A stretch of DNA of 32,988 nucleotides from Bacteroidota bacterium (GTDB lineage Bacteria > Bacteroidota > Bacteroidia > Chitinophagales > Chitinophagaceae): contig JAFAGR010000011.1 in assembly GCA_023422565.1 (NCBI GenBank), forward strand, positions 1-32,988, written 5' to 3'. The notes beneath the pieces are model-generated. The model was not told where the DNA came from. It worked only from the letters and a program-made list of their open reading frames with translations, and made no database searches. This document shows positions 10,101-16,680 of the stretch, piece after piece. The position numbers and the translations under genes are program-made. Every line of letters starts with the position of its first letter. Within the stretch, counting starts at the first letter, position 1.

Positions 10101-10808
10101 CCGATCATGGAGTTTTCAATCGGGCCGTCAGTGTATCATTATTGGAGCCGCTATGCCGATAACAAGGGAAGAATTCTTGACGACATTTCATCCATTAGTG
10201 CCGACTCAACTGAACTCTACAGCAAGAAAACTTACTTCGGTGGTAAAGCGAACTTTAATATCACTTATATAAACAACCCGGTCAACCCTACACGAGGCAT
10301 CACCTGGTTCACTAGTTTCGCCAGTTACTCCGGCATCTCAGATGGAACCCGTGCTCATAACCGTATTACATCTGACATGACGGTTTATGCGGCCGTTTCT
10401 GAACCCAGTCGCGTTTCCGCTGTATTCAGGCTTGGAGGCGGGCATATCTTTAATGAGAACTTCCGGTACTTCCAGGCAATGAACCTTGGCGCAAACAACT
10501 TCCTTCGCGGTTTCCGTAAGAACAGGTTCTCAGGAAGGTCAATGGCTTATGCCGGTACGGAGCTCAGGGTTAAATTATTCGATTCAAAATCGTATATTTT
10601 TCCCGGTAAAGTTGGCGTGCTCGGTTTCCTTGAGTCTGGTAGAGTGTGGATTAACAATGAGGATAGTAAAAAGTGGCATACATCATACGGTGGAGGTTTA
10701 TACTACATACCCTATGATCTGATCATGATTTCTGCAACGATGGGCTTTTCAGGAGAGGAAAATTTGTTCAACTTTACGCTTGGTACCAAGTTTAATTTAA
10801 CCTTTTAA
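7170..10808 (+). CDS. Secreted metallophosphoesterase with kinase-like central region and C-terminal outer-membrane beta-barrel
   Basis: 1212 aa. A signal peptide is predicted to be cut at Ala18, leaving Gln19. Residues about 25-330 are a calcineurin-like metallophosphoesterase with all metal motifs: IGDGG, LGDN, PGNHDW, MHHPF and SGHEH. Residues about 395-800 resemble an atypical protein-kinase fold: WTLRTVDKDP at 453-462, an Ala/Glu-rich helix after it, ADFDRHADQW (581-590, catalytic-loop-like) and PRDRDQAF (607-614, DxD metal-site-like). That reading is mine by pattern and needs a structure search. Residues about 870-1212 form a Bam/TamA-type surface-antigen barrel with PTRGITWF, LRGFRKNRFSG and a terminal aromatic strand ending in Phe. 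The likely place is the outer membrane with a soluble enzyme domain. It is coupled to the preceding lipoprotein gene, and the HD-PycTM gene starts 8 bp after it. Confidence 0.82.
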   Translation: MRIFFSCLLMITALTPRAQDSLQARIILIGDGGQLTQGRHPVVSAVQKHVKFDDKTIVLYLGDNLYKTGLPDNSIPTYNVAKAPLDSQIHISPNPNTKVYFIPGNHDWANGGDNGYASILRVQQYIDLLSNKNVQMLPRDGCPGPVEVELTEDILMVILDSQWWIHEYEKPGIESDCETKTEDEILLQLEDIIDKNRDKLILLAMHHPFKSYGPHGGYFTLKQHVFPFTDINPNYYFPLPVLGSIYPLTRAVFGTSQDLKHPWYQRMISSIDNVIKDNKNIIHLSGHEHSMQYIVDSGRHYIVSGSGSKSTRVSKGRHTEFATPSYGFATLEVTKNKDVYTKFFEVDGDSLSQAFSAHMFRVEKVPVEPMDTSRKIEYAFKDSVVISASDKYKNWNGFKKVLLGSNYHKEWSTPITLKEFNIRKEKGGLTVKSLGGGKQTKSLKLVDKRGKEWTLRTVDKDPSKALPFNLRGTIAENIVENMISASYPYAPLVVHEIAAAAGIISAPPQFFFVPDDPALGEYRALFANTVCMLENRDPTVDDDTDNSKSTGKVINKMLEDNDHHVDQELVLKARLLDMLIADFDRHADQWKWGTGDTGKGKLYYPIPRDRDQAFFKSDGLLVSYLSRRRMPFLEGFNHNIHNIKTMNSVAKDFDRIFLNNLEEHVWRKVIAEFQANITDDVIDHAVTKLPEPIAAMNAATIAEKLKSRRDQLMKEGMKYYRFLANTVAVTGSNKKELFHIKPDSAGIKLEVFKKNEESDSATVMYERVFNIKDTRELRLFALNGDDKIVVDPAVKSKIKLRVIGGKGNDTFDLRGNMRKLLYDLSYEKNHFANTVKTNSEVSSNPSVNEYDPSWYQYNRVQYPRINIGYNQEDGLLAGLGFLLQTHSFRNDPYATQQKFTTLFAPANNAYKLQYNGVFNKVISKNDILVNAEMVNPTLNNFFGLGNTTELDTDLPLRYYRVRYKYFEADVLFRKRMNPIMEFSIGPSVYHYWSRYADNKGRILDDISSISADSTELYSKKTYFGGKANFNITYINNPVNPTRGITWFTSFASYSGISDGTRAHNRITSDMTVYAAVSEPSRVSAVFRLGGGHIFNENFRYFQAMNLGANNFLRGFRKNRFSGRSMAYAGTELRVKLFDSKSYIFPGKVGVLGFLESGRVWINNEDSKKWHTSYGGGLYYIPYDLIMISATMGFSGEENLFNFTLGTKFNLTF

Positions 10809-10816
10809 AGAGCCGG

Positions 10817-12025
10817 ATGAATCGATCTGCGGTGTACAAACAAACCGAACAGTACGTAACGAAACTGTTTCAAGAGAAGGAAAGGCCTGAGCTTTCATAC
10901 CATAACCTTGAGCATACAAAGAGTGTGGTGAGTAAGGCTCAGGAAATTGCAGGACACTATTCGCTGTCTGAAGATGAAACCCTGGCATTGCACGTTGCAT
11001 CGTGGTTTCATGATACCGGCTATCTGAACGGGGATGCGGCTGACCATGAGGAACGGGGCGTGGAGTATATGCGTGAGTTTTTAACGGCGGAAGGCGTGCG
11101 GGATGAGATCGCTGAAAAAGCTGCGGGTTGTATTATGGCAACTAAAAGCCCTCGTAATCCGCACACGCTTATTGAAGAAATTTTATGCGACGCAGATACA
11201 TATAATCTGGGGTCGAAAGATTTTAAAGAAAGTAACAAACTCGTTTGGAATGAATTGCTGGCTCTCGGCAATACAAGTTTAACAAAAAAAGAATATCATG
11301 AAGGAACATACCGGTTAATGGAAGAACACCGTTTTTTTACCGGGTATGCAAAAGAGTTGTTGAAGGATGGTAAAATTAAAAACATGAAGAAGCTATCGAA
11401 AAAAAAGGAAGCATTGGAGCTGGAAAGTCCGGAGATCACCGAAAAGGCCGGCACTACCAAAGGAATGCAAACCTTACTGCGTCTGACCTCGCAGAATCAT
11501 ATTCAGCTTAGTGAAATTGCAGACAGCAAAGCAAATATTCTTATTTCTGTAAATGCAATTATCATTTCCGTGATATTGTCTGTGTTGTTAAGGAAGCTGC
11601 AAACAGACCCATATCTCGGTATCCCGACAGGCGTTTTCCTGTTATCGTCGGTTGTTACCATCATCATCGCCATCCTCGCCACGAGGCCTAAGGTGACCAT
11701 GGGAACTTTTGAAGATGATGATGTGGTGAAGAAGAAAACCAATTTGCTATTTTTTGGAAATTTTCACCGTGTGTCACAGGATAAATATGAGAGAGCCATG
11801 CGACAAATGATGAAGGATTCCGATTACTTATATAGTTCAATTGTTCAGGATATTTATCACCTGGGTTCAGTACTTGGCAAAAAATATAAACTGATCAGGC
11901 TTGCTTACAATGTATTTATGATCGGGATTGTAGTGTCTGTTATTGCCTTTGCTGTTGCTGTGATGATAAATGCCGGTCCGCCGCCGGAAACGGTTACCAC
12001 CAACACCTCCGGCTCACCTTTTTAA
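10817..12025 (+). CDS. HD phosphohydrolase fused to a Pycsar-type membrane effector domain (PycTM)
   Basis: 402 aa. Residues 1-185 are an HD domain with metal ligands H33 (NLEH), H65-D66 (FHDTGY) and D125 (CDAD); H77 may add a second site. Such domains hydrolyse nucleotides, cyclic nucleotides or (p)ppGpp-like compounds. A charged linker (190-212) leads to residues 215-390, which match the PycTM effector domain of Pycsar systems (formerly DUF5706, as I recall): SEIADSKANILISVNA, membrane helices about 239-258 and 266-289, a cytoplasmic helical stretch, and a third helix 362-386. In Pycsar defence, PycTM responds to cCMP or cUMP by disrupting the membrane. Here it is chromosomal, 12 bp before ppk1, with a nucleotide cyclase two genes downstream. 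Whether it is defensive or housekeeping is open. An internal ATG at 11384 could give a stand-alone PycTM. Confidence 0.83.
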   Translation: MNRSAVYKQTEQYVTKLFQEKERPELSYHNLEHTKSVVSKAQEIAGHYSLSEDETLALHVASWFHDTGYLNGDAADHEERGVEYMREFLTAEGVRDEIAEKAAGCIMATKSPRNPHTLIEEILCDADTYNLGSKDFKESNKLVWNELLALGNTSLTKKEYHEGTYRLMEEHRFFTGYAKELLKDGKIKNMKKLSKKKEALELESPEITEKAGTTKGMQTLLRLTSQNHIQLSEIADSKANILISVNAIIISVILSVLLRKLQTDPYLGIPTGVFLLSSVVTIIIAILATRPKVTMGTFEDDDVVKKKTNLLFFGNFHRVSQDKYERAMRQMMKDSDYLYSSIVQDIYHLGSVLGKKYKLIRLAYNVFMIGIVVSVIAFAVAVMINAGPPPETVTTNTSGSPF

Positions 12026-12037
12026 TTTGCTGATAAA

Positions 12038-14083
12038 ATGTTATTCAACCGTGACCTGAGCTGGCTGGGATTTAACCACCTTGTTTTGCAACAGGCGAAG
12101 AAGAACACCCTTCCTTTATATGAGCGCCTTAAGTTCCTCGCAATTTTCTCATCAAATCTTGATGAGTTTTTTCGTGTACGCTATCCCGTTATTGTTGCAC
12201 TTTCAAGGCTTGGTGCAAAAACGGTACGTAAGGCATCGCTGTTTCCAAAACAGGAGGGCGTGCCCGATGCTGCCCAGTTAATAATAAGCGGCCATCTTGA
12301 AGAATTCGGAGATATTTTGTTGAACAGGATCATCCCTGCTTTGCGCGATAAAGGAATTTTTTTCTATTACAATTCGCGCATCAGGCCTGAGCATCACAAT
12401 GAGATCCGCGAAATTTTTGTGTCAAAGGTGCTGTCATTCATTCAGCCCATCGTTCTAAACGTTCATTCGGCAAAGGATTTTTTCCCCGAAAACGGCCTTT
12501 TGTATTTTGTAGTTACGGTGAGGGACAAGAACAGCGATTCACAACGGCACGTGGTAGTGAACATTCCCTCTCAAAAACTAAAACGGTTTTATGAATTGTC
12601 TGAGATCGCCGGAACAAGGTATGTGATATTTATAGATGATATAGTGCGCGAGAACATTGACCTTTTGCTGCCAAATGAAGTGGTAGAGGGTGTTTATTCG
12701 ATAAAGTTCAACCGCGATTCAGAGTTTCGCTGGTATGAGGATTATAGCGCGGATATGCTGGAAAAAATGGAAAAGAAACTTGCCCGCCGCGACCATGGAG
12801 CCCCTTCAAGATTCCTGTATGAGAACGGTATGCCGCGCAATCTCCAATTCTTTCTGGCGGCGATGTTCCAGATAAATATTGAAGATATGTTTGAAGGCGG
12901 GCGCTACCATAACCTCAGCGACCTCAATGAATTTCCATCTTTCGATGATAGCCTTCATTTTCCGCCCTTCAAACCCATTCCACATCCACCCGAGGCGGCA
13001 AGTGGAGACGTATTTAACATTACGCGTAACAAGGAAATTCTACTGCACATACCATATCACGCCTATACTCCTGTGCTGAGTTTTTTTAATCAGGCGGCAG
13101 TAGATGAAAATGTTTCGGAGATTTATATTTCCTTATACCGCGTGGCTTCCGACTCGCATATTGTAAACGCGCTGATAAGTGCGGCACGAAACGGGAAAAA
13201 AGTGGTTTGCTTCATTGAGTTGAAAGCTCGTTTTGATGAAGTGAACAACATAAGATGGAGCAAGATTATGAAGGAGGCAGGGGTTCAGCTGGTGTACAGC
13301 GATCCGCGAATCAAGGTTCACTCTAAAATAGCGCTGGTTAAGCGGAGCGAGGAAGGACGAGCCCGATTCTATTCCTTGATAAGTACGGGAAATTTTAACG
13401 AGATGACGGCCAGGTTTTATACGGACCATGTTCTATTTACTTCAGACGATGAAATTGCAAAAGAATTACTTAGCCTTTTTACTTTCATGCAAAGCAAGAA
13501 GGTGACCGTAGAAAAAATGAAATTGACTTTCGATCGGCTGCTTGTGTCGCAGTTTAACTGGATACCTTATTTGGAAAAGGCGATAAGAAAACAGATCAAA
13601 AAAGCGCAGGCCGGGGAAAAGGCGCTGATACGAATAAAAGTGAATAACCTTGAAGATCCGTGGATCATTGGCGAATTATACAAAGCAAGTCAATACGGTG
13701 TTGAAATTAATCTTCTGGTTCGAAGTGTTTGCTGCATAGTTCCGCAGAAGGAAGGCCTGAGTGAAAATATCAGGATCAAACGCCTTGTAGACAGGTTTCT
13801 TGAGCATTCACGACTGTTCATTTTTGGGGAGGGCGAAGAATCTTCAGTATTGATGGGCTCTTCCGACCTTATGATCAGGAACCTTCGCCGCCGGATTGAG
13901 GTGATGTTGTCGGTGAAAGATGAAGGTTTTAAAAAGGAGCTAACCGATTATTTTGAAATGCAATGGGCTGATGATACGAATGCCGTCTGGCTTAATGAAG
14001 ATCTCGCAAACATTGCAGTGGAAGGTGAGGGCACTCACAACGGGCAACGGGATATTTATTCATATTTACAAGAAATGCAATGA
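12038..14083 (+). CDS. ppk1: Polyphosphate kinase 1
   Basis: 681 aa, normal Ppk1 length. It reversibly makes inorganic polyphosphate from ATP via a phosphohistidine. Visible hallmarks are the N-terminal FNRDLSWLGFNHLVL and SSNLDEFFRVR blocks, the first active-site histidine H428 in KVHSKIALVKR (equivalent to E. coli H435), and the second H590 in EHSRLFIFG (near E. coli H592). MGSSDLMIRNLRRRIEVM follows, which matches the conserved phospholipase-D-like C-terminal domain. Its ATG lies 12 bp after the HD-PycTM gene. Its stop overlaps the cyclase start in an ATGA (14080-14083), so translation of enzyme and cyclase is probably coupled. No phosphate-regulation (Pho) box was recognised upstream, as there is no intergenic space for one. 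Confidence 0.95.
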   Translation: MLFNRDLSWLGFNHLVLQQAKKNTLPLYERLKFLAIFSSNLDEFFRVRYPVIVALSRLGAKTVRKASLFPKQEGVPDAAQLIISGHLEEFGDILLNRIIPALRDKGIFFYYNSRIRPEHHNEIREIFVSKVLSFIQPIVLNVHSAKDFFPENGLLYFVVTVRDKNSDSQRHVVVNIPSQKLKRFYELSEIAGTRYVIFIDDIVRENIDLLLPNEVVEGVYSIKFNRDSEFRWYEDYSADMLEKMEKKLARRDHGAPSRFLYENGMPRNLQFFLAAMFQINIEDMFEGGRYHNLSDLNEFPSFDDSLHFPPFKPIPHPPEAASGDVFNITRNKEILLHIPYHAYTPVLSFFNQAAVDENVSEIYISLYRVASDSHIVNALISAARNGKKVVCFIELKARFDEVNNIRWSKIMKEAGVQLVYSDPRIKVHSKIALVKRSEEGRARFYSLISTGNFNEMTARFYTDHVLFTSDDEIAKELLSLFTFMQSKKVTVEKMKLTFDRLLVSQFNWIPYLEKAIRKQIKKAQAGEKALIRIKVNNLEDPWIIGELYKASQYGVEINLLVRSVCCIVPQKEGLSENIRIKRLVDRFLEHSRLFIFGEGEESSVLMGSSDLMIRNLRRRIEVMLSVKDEGFKKELTDYFEMQWADDTNAVWLNEDLANIAVEGEGTHNGQRDIYSYLQEMQ

Positions 14084-15156
14084 TAAAGCCAGATGCAGGA
14101 GCAGGGAATTTGTCGGGCGTAAATAAGTACCGCTTACGCACCATGCTTGTTATCGCAATTTTTTGGACCCTCATTGATCTGATGGTATCTGTTGTGATGC
14201 GATGGAATGAGGTGAGTTTGAACCCGTACAGTCTTCTGTTGAGAGGTATTGTCATCTTTATCATGAGCCTGGGTATGGGATACCTCTTCCTTTTTTCGCT
14301 GAGGCAGATCCTGCGCCGCTATCCCATGTGGCTTAATTTTCTTTTGAAGGCTTTATTAATTGTAATGCTGGCTCTGGTAATGAACTTTTTTGTTCACCTG
14401 CTTGAATATCTGCTGATAGATAAACTCTCTTTTAATGATGCATTGAATTCCCTGTTTCAACAGGTTTTTAATTTGCTGTTTCTTATGCAGAATACGTTCT
14501 ATTGGTTGACCCTGTTGGTGATCACACAATTGTATGTGGAGATAAACGAAAAGTTCTCTCCGGGTGTTTTTAAAGACATACTCCTGGGAAAATATTTTCA
14601 TCCGCGTGTGGAGAACCGGATCGTTATGTTCATAGATCTTAAAGACTCAACGCCCATTGCCGAAAAGTTGGGGCATGAGAAGTATTTCCTGTTCATCCGC
14701 GAGTTCATTTACCAGGTTTCTATGGCGTTGATAGAATACAACGGAAGAATTTACCAGTATGTGGGTGACGAAATAGTCGTTTCCTGGAAAAACAGTCCGA
14801 AGAATATTAAAAATTGCCTCGCTGCGGTAATTCAATCGAGAAAGAATATTCAGCGGGTAAGTGAAAGGTTCAGACGAAAGTTTAACGAGATCCCTGAATT
14901 TCGGGTAGGCATTCACGTGGGTGAGGTAACGGTGGGAGAAATAGGTGTGATTAAGAAAGACCTTGCCATGTCTGGAGATACAATGAACACCACAGCCCGC
15001 ATCCGCTCGGCATGCAATGAACTTAATCAGAAGTTCATTGTGTCAAAAGAATTCATAGAAGAAAGTAATCTTACCGACTGGCAGGCAGAAAGTTTAGGTA
15101 TGGTTGACCTCAAAGGCAAGGCGGAGGAAATTGAACTGTTTTCATTAAAGATCTAA
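14080..15156 (+). CDS. Membrane class III nucleotide cyclase (four TM plus cyclase domain)
   Basis: 358 aa. Four hydrophobic helices (about 21-40, 53-75, 85-113, 130-152) anchor a C-terminal class III cyclase domain (about 178-358). Metal-binding aspartates D186 (MFIDLKDST) and D230 (YVGDE) and the transition-state pair N303/R307 (NTTAR) are present, so it should be active. The two base-reading positions are not those of standard cyclases: Gln226 stands where adenylyl cyclases have Lys and guanylyl cyclases have Glu, and Ala296 stands where Asp or Cys is usual. The product could therefore be cAMP or another cyclic nucleotide; sequence alone does not settle it. It starts inside the ppk1 stop and ends 15 bp before the PAP2 gene, in the same operon as the PycTM protein. 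Confidence 0.85.
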   Translation: MIKPDAGAGNLSGVNKYRLRTMLVIAIFWTLIDLMVSVVMRWNEVSLNPYSLLLRGIVIFIMSLGMGYLFLFSLRQILRRYPMWLNFLLKALLIVMLALVMNFFVHLLEYLLIDKLSFNDALNSLFQQVFNLLFLMQNTFYWLTLLVITQLYVEINEKFSPGVFKDILLGKYFHPRVENRIVMFIDLKDSTPIAEKLGHEKYFLFIREFIYQVSMALIEYNGRIYQYVGDEIVVSWKNSPKNIKNCLAAVIQSRKNIQRVSERFRRKFNEIPEFRVGIHVGEVTVGEIGVIKKDLAMSGDTMNTTARIRSACNELNQKFIVSKEFIEESNLTDWQAESLGMVDLKGKAEEIELFSLKI

Positions 15157-15171
15157 ATTTAAAATAAGGCG

Positions 15172-15870
15172 ATGCAACAGCAAGAAAATGCCGAACAAAT
15201 AAAAAAACGAATTGGGTTGGTGTCCTTAGACGTGGCCATAGTTCTTGTTTCATTTTTTGGTTCTCTTTTTCTGGTTGGGTTTTTAGTGAGGGCGGTGTTT
15301 TACAAAGAAATGTTTGGCCCCGATCACCAAGCTTTTGCCTGGCTTGAGCAATTTGTAAGCCCGCAGATGAATTCCATAATGGAAGTGATCACCTTCCTCG
15401 GCTCCGCGCAGTTTCTTACGCCGGCAAACCTTATTCTGATCGCATTCGCATTCTTTATTGAAAAAGATAAATGGCTTGGCATCAAGGTAGCGTCAATTGC
15501 GCTCACAAGCTTGCTGCTTATGTCTGCCTTAAAATTGTATTTCGGGAGGCCGCGTCCTGATATTCCTTTGCTGGATGCCGCGGCGGGCCTGAGTTTCCCC
15601 AGCGGGCATGCACTCATGAGTTTCACTTTTTATGGCTTGCTTGCATATTTCCTGAATAACGAAATAAAGCGAAGGTGGTTGCGGATTCTCTGCGTAGGAT
15701 TATCTGTTCTATTGATTCTTCTCATTGGTCTGAGCCGTATTTACCTTCGTGTACATTACTTCAGCGACGTGCTGGCAGGTATGGCTGTCGGTGTTATTTG
15801 GCTTACCATTTCCCTTACAATTTTAAACAAACTGGAGAGCAGGCAAAAGCTGAGAACCGACATCGGTTAG
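15172..15870 (+). CDS. PAP2-family membrane phosphatase
   Basis: 232 aa, about six membrane helices. All three phosphatase motifs are intact: KLYFGRPRP (K121, R126), the PSGH motif at 143-146, and SRIYLRVHYFSD (R189, H195 nucleophile, D199). Family members remove phosphate from phosphatidic acid, phosphatidylglycerophosphate or undecaprenyl pyrophosphate at the membrane. The residues do not separate these substrates. It ends the six-gene run that begins at 6312; the next gene is 131 bp downstream. Context with polyphosphate kinase and nucleotide cyclase suggests a link to phosphate or envelope lipid metabolism (inference). Confidence 0.88.
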   Translation: MQQQENAEQIKKRIGLVSLDVAIVLVSFFGSLFLVGFLVRAVFYKEMFGPDHQAFAWLEQFVSPQMNSIMEVITFLGSAQFLTPANLILIAFAFFIEKDKWLGIKVASIALTSLLLMSALKLYFGRPRPDIPLLDAAAGLSFPSGHALMSFTFYGLLAYFLNNEIKRRWLRILCVGLSVLLILLIGLSRIYLRVHYFSDVLAGMAVGVIWLTISLTILNKLESRQKLRTDIG

Positions 15871-16001
15871 CACTTAGCCGATTACAATACGCAATTAACC
15901 TTAGCATTGGGGTTGTTCTTTTGCGCCGGACTACGCCTTGCATCTTACAGCTTGCTCCCTGCATCCAGGGATTGCGTAATATTGCTATAAAAATTATAAG
16001 G

Positions 16002-16535
16002 ATGGAAAAGACTCTTGGCATTGGCACCCGGCTTCAACACATGCATCACGGTCCCGGGGTGATTGTGGGTGTTAAATACGCAACGTACCTTATATCTTTC
16101 ATTAACCACGGCATTAAAGAGATCGACAAAACCGATACAATGCTTGATGAGATCATTCCGGAAAACGTTACCGCCGAAGTGGAAACGGTCTCAGAAGTAG
16201 AGAAAAGTATTTTAAAAATTCTTCGTCAATGGGGAGAGGTTTCTGAAATTGTTCCTCTTGGTGATCGATGGCTTGGAGGAATGATGTTGTTGCAACCCGC
16301 CGATAAAACGCAAAAGGCAAAGGAAGTTCCTATTGACATCTTCTTTCATAAAATTGTGATGTTGCGGGACAGGTTGCGTGTGATGGAACAACAAATCAAC
16401 GCACACAAAAAATTATCTGATGAAGAAAAGGTGAATCTTCAACAGTACATAACTCGCATTTATGGAACACTCACCACTTTTAACGTGCTGTTTAAAAATA
16501 AGGAGCATTGGTTTGTGGGAGAGAAAGGGGAGTGA
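16002..16535 (+). CDS. Conserved hypothetical protein with N-terminal Tudor/KOW-like domain, 177 aa
   Basis: The open frame extends back to 15675 inside the PAP2 gene, but coding character starts at the ATG at 16002, just after ATAAGG, so I choose that start. Residues about 5-45 (GIGTRLQHMHHGPGVIVGV...) look like a small SH3/Tudor-type barrel of the kind found at the ends of helicases and in CarD-like proteins (pattern G-x-x-V..H...G.GVI). Residues about 60-105 are a mixed alpha/beta stretch with EVSEIVPLGDRWLGGMMLLQP. Residues about 120-170 are a basic, probably coiled-coil helix. There is no signal peptide or membrane span. I do not recognise a named family. It is convergent with the E2 gene, separated by an inverted-repeat spacer. 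Confidence 0.65.
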   Translation: MEKTLGIGTRLQHMHHGPGVIVGVKYATYLISFINHGIKEIDKTDTMLDEIIPENVTAEVETVSEVEKSILKILRQWGEVSEIVPLGDRWLGGMMLLQPADKTQKAKEVPIDIFFHKIVMLRDRLRVMEQQINAHKKLSDEEKVNLQQYITRIYGTLTTFNVLFKNKEHWFVGEKGE

Positions 16536-16558
16536 TTTGAGATTCGTTACAGTAGCGG

Positions 16559-16680
16559 GTAGTTTATAGTTGCTGGTTCCTGGTTGTGGTAGTTAGGCGG
16601 AGGCCTAACAAACCACCGAACCATTAAACTATCAAACCATTTACTACATTACTAACTACGAACTGTCAACTACAAACTAT
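16559..16680. repeat. Long nested inverted repeat between convergent genes (probable bidirectional terminator or REP-like element)
   Basis: Four nested pairs are visible. GTAGTTTATAGTTG (16559-16572) pairs with 16667-16680 at 12 of 14 positions. TGGTTC (16574-16579) pairs with GAACCA (16618-16623). GTGGT (16586-16590) pairs with ACCAC (16612-16616). GTTAGGC (16592-16598) pairs with GCCTAAC (16603-16609) around GGAG. The composition (CTAACTAC / AAACTAT words) differs from the flanking genes. It ends exactly at the E2 stop codon. Confidence 0.55.

Noticed and set aside
10817..15156. Classical stand-alone Pycsar defence operon
   Set aside because: A standard Pycsar locus has a cyclase gene directly beside a short PycTM gene, usually among defence or mobile genes. 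Here ppk1 intervenes, the effector is fused to an HD domain and the surroundings are core metabolism, so I call it a Pycsar-like signalling candidate instead.
15675..16001. N-terminal extension of the 177-aa conserved protein back into the PAP2 gene
   Set aside because: The extra 109 codons overlap the PAP2 coding sequence in another frame and have a composition unlike the rest of the protein; the ATG at 16002 has a better upstream sequence and begins the conserved block.
15871..16001. Repeat-like TTGCATCTTACAGCTTGC words after the PAP2 gene
   Set aside because: The copies are too short and imperfect to call a repeat array, and no CRISPR-like regular spacing is present.
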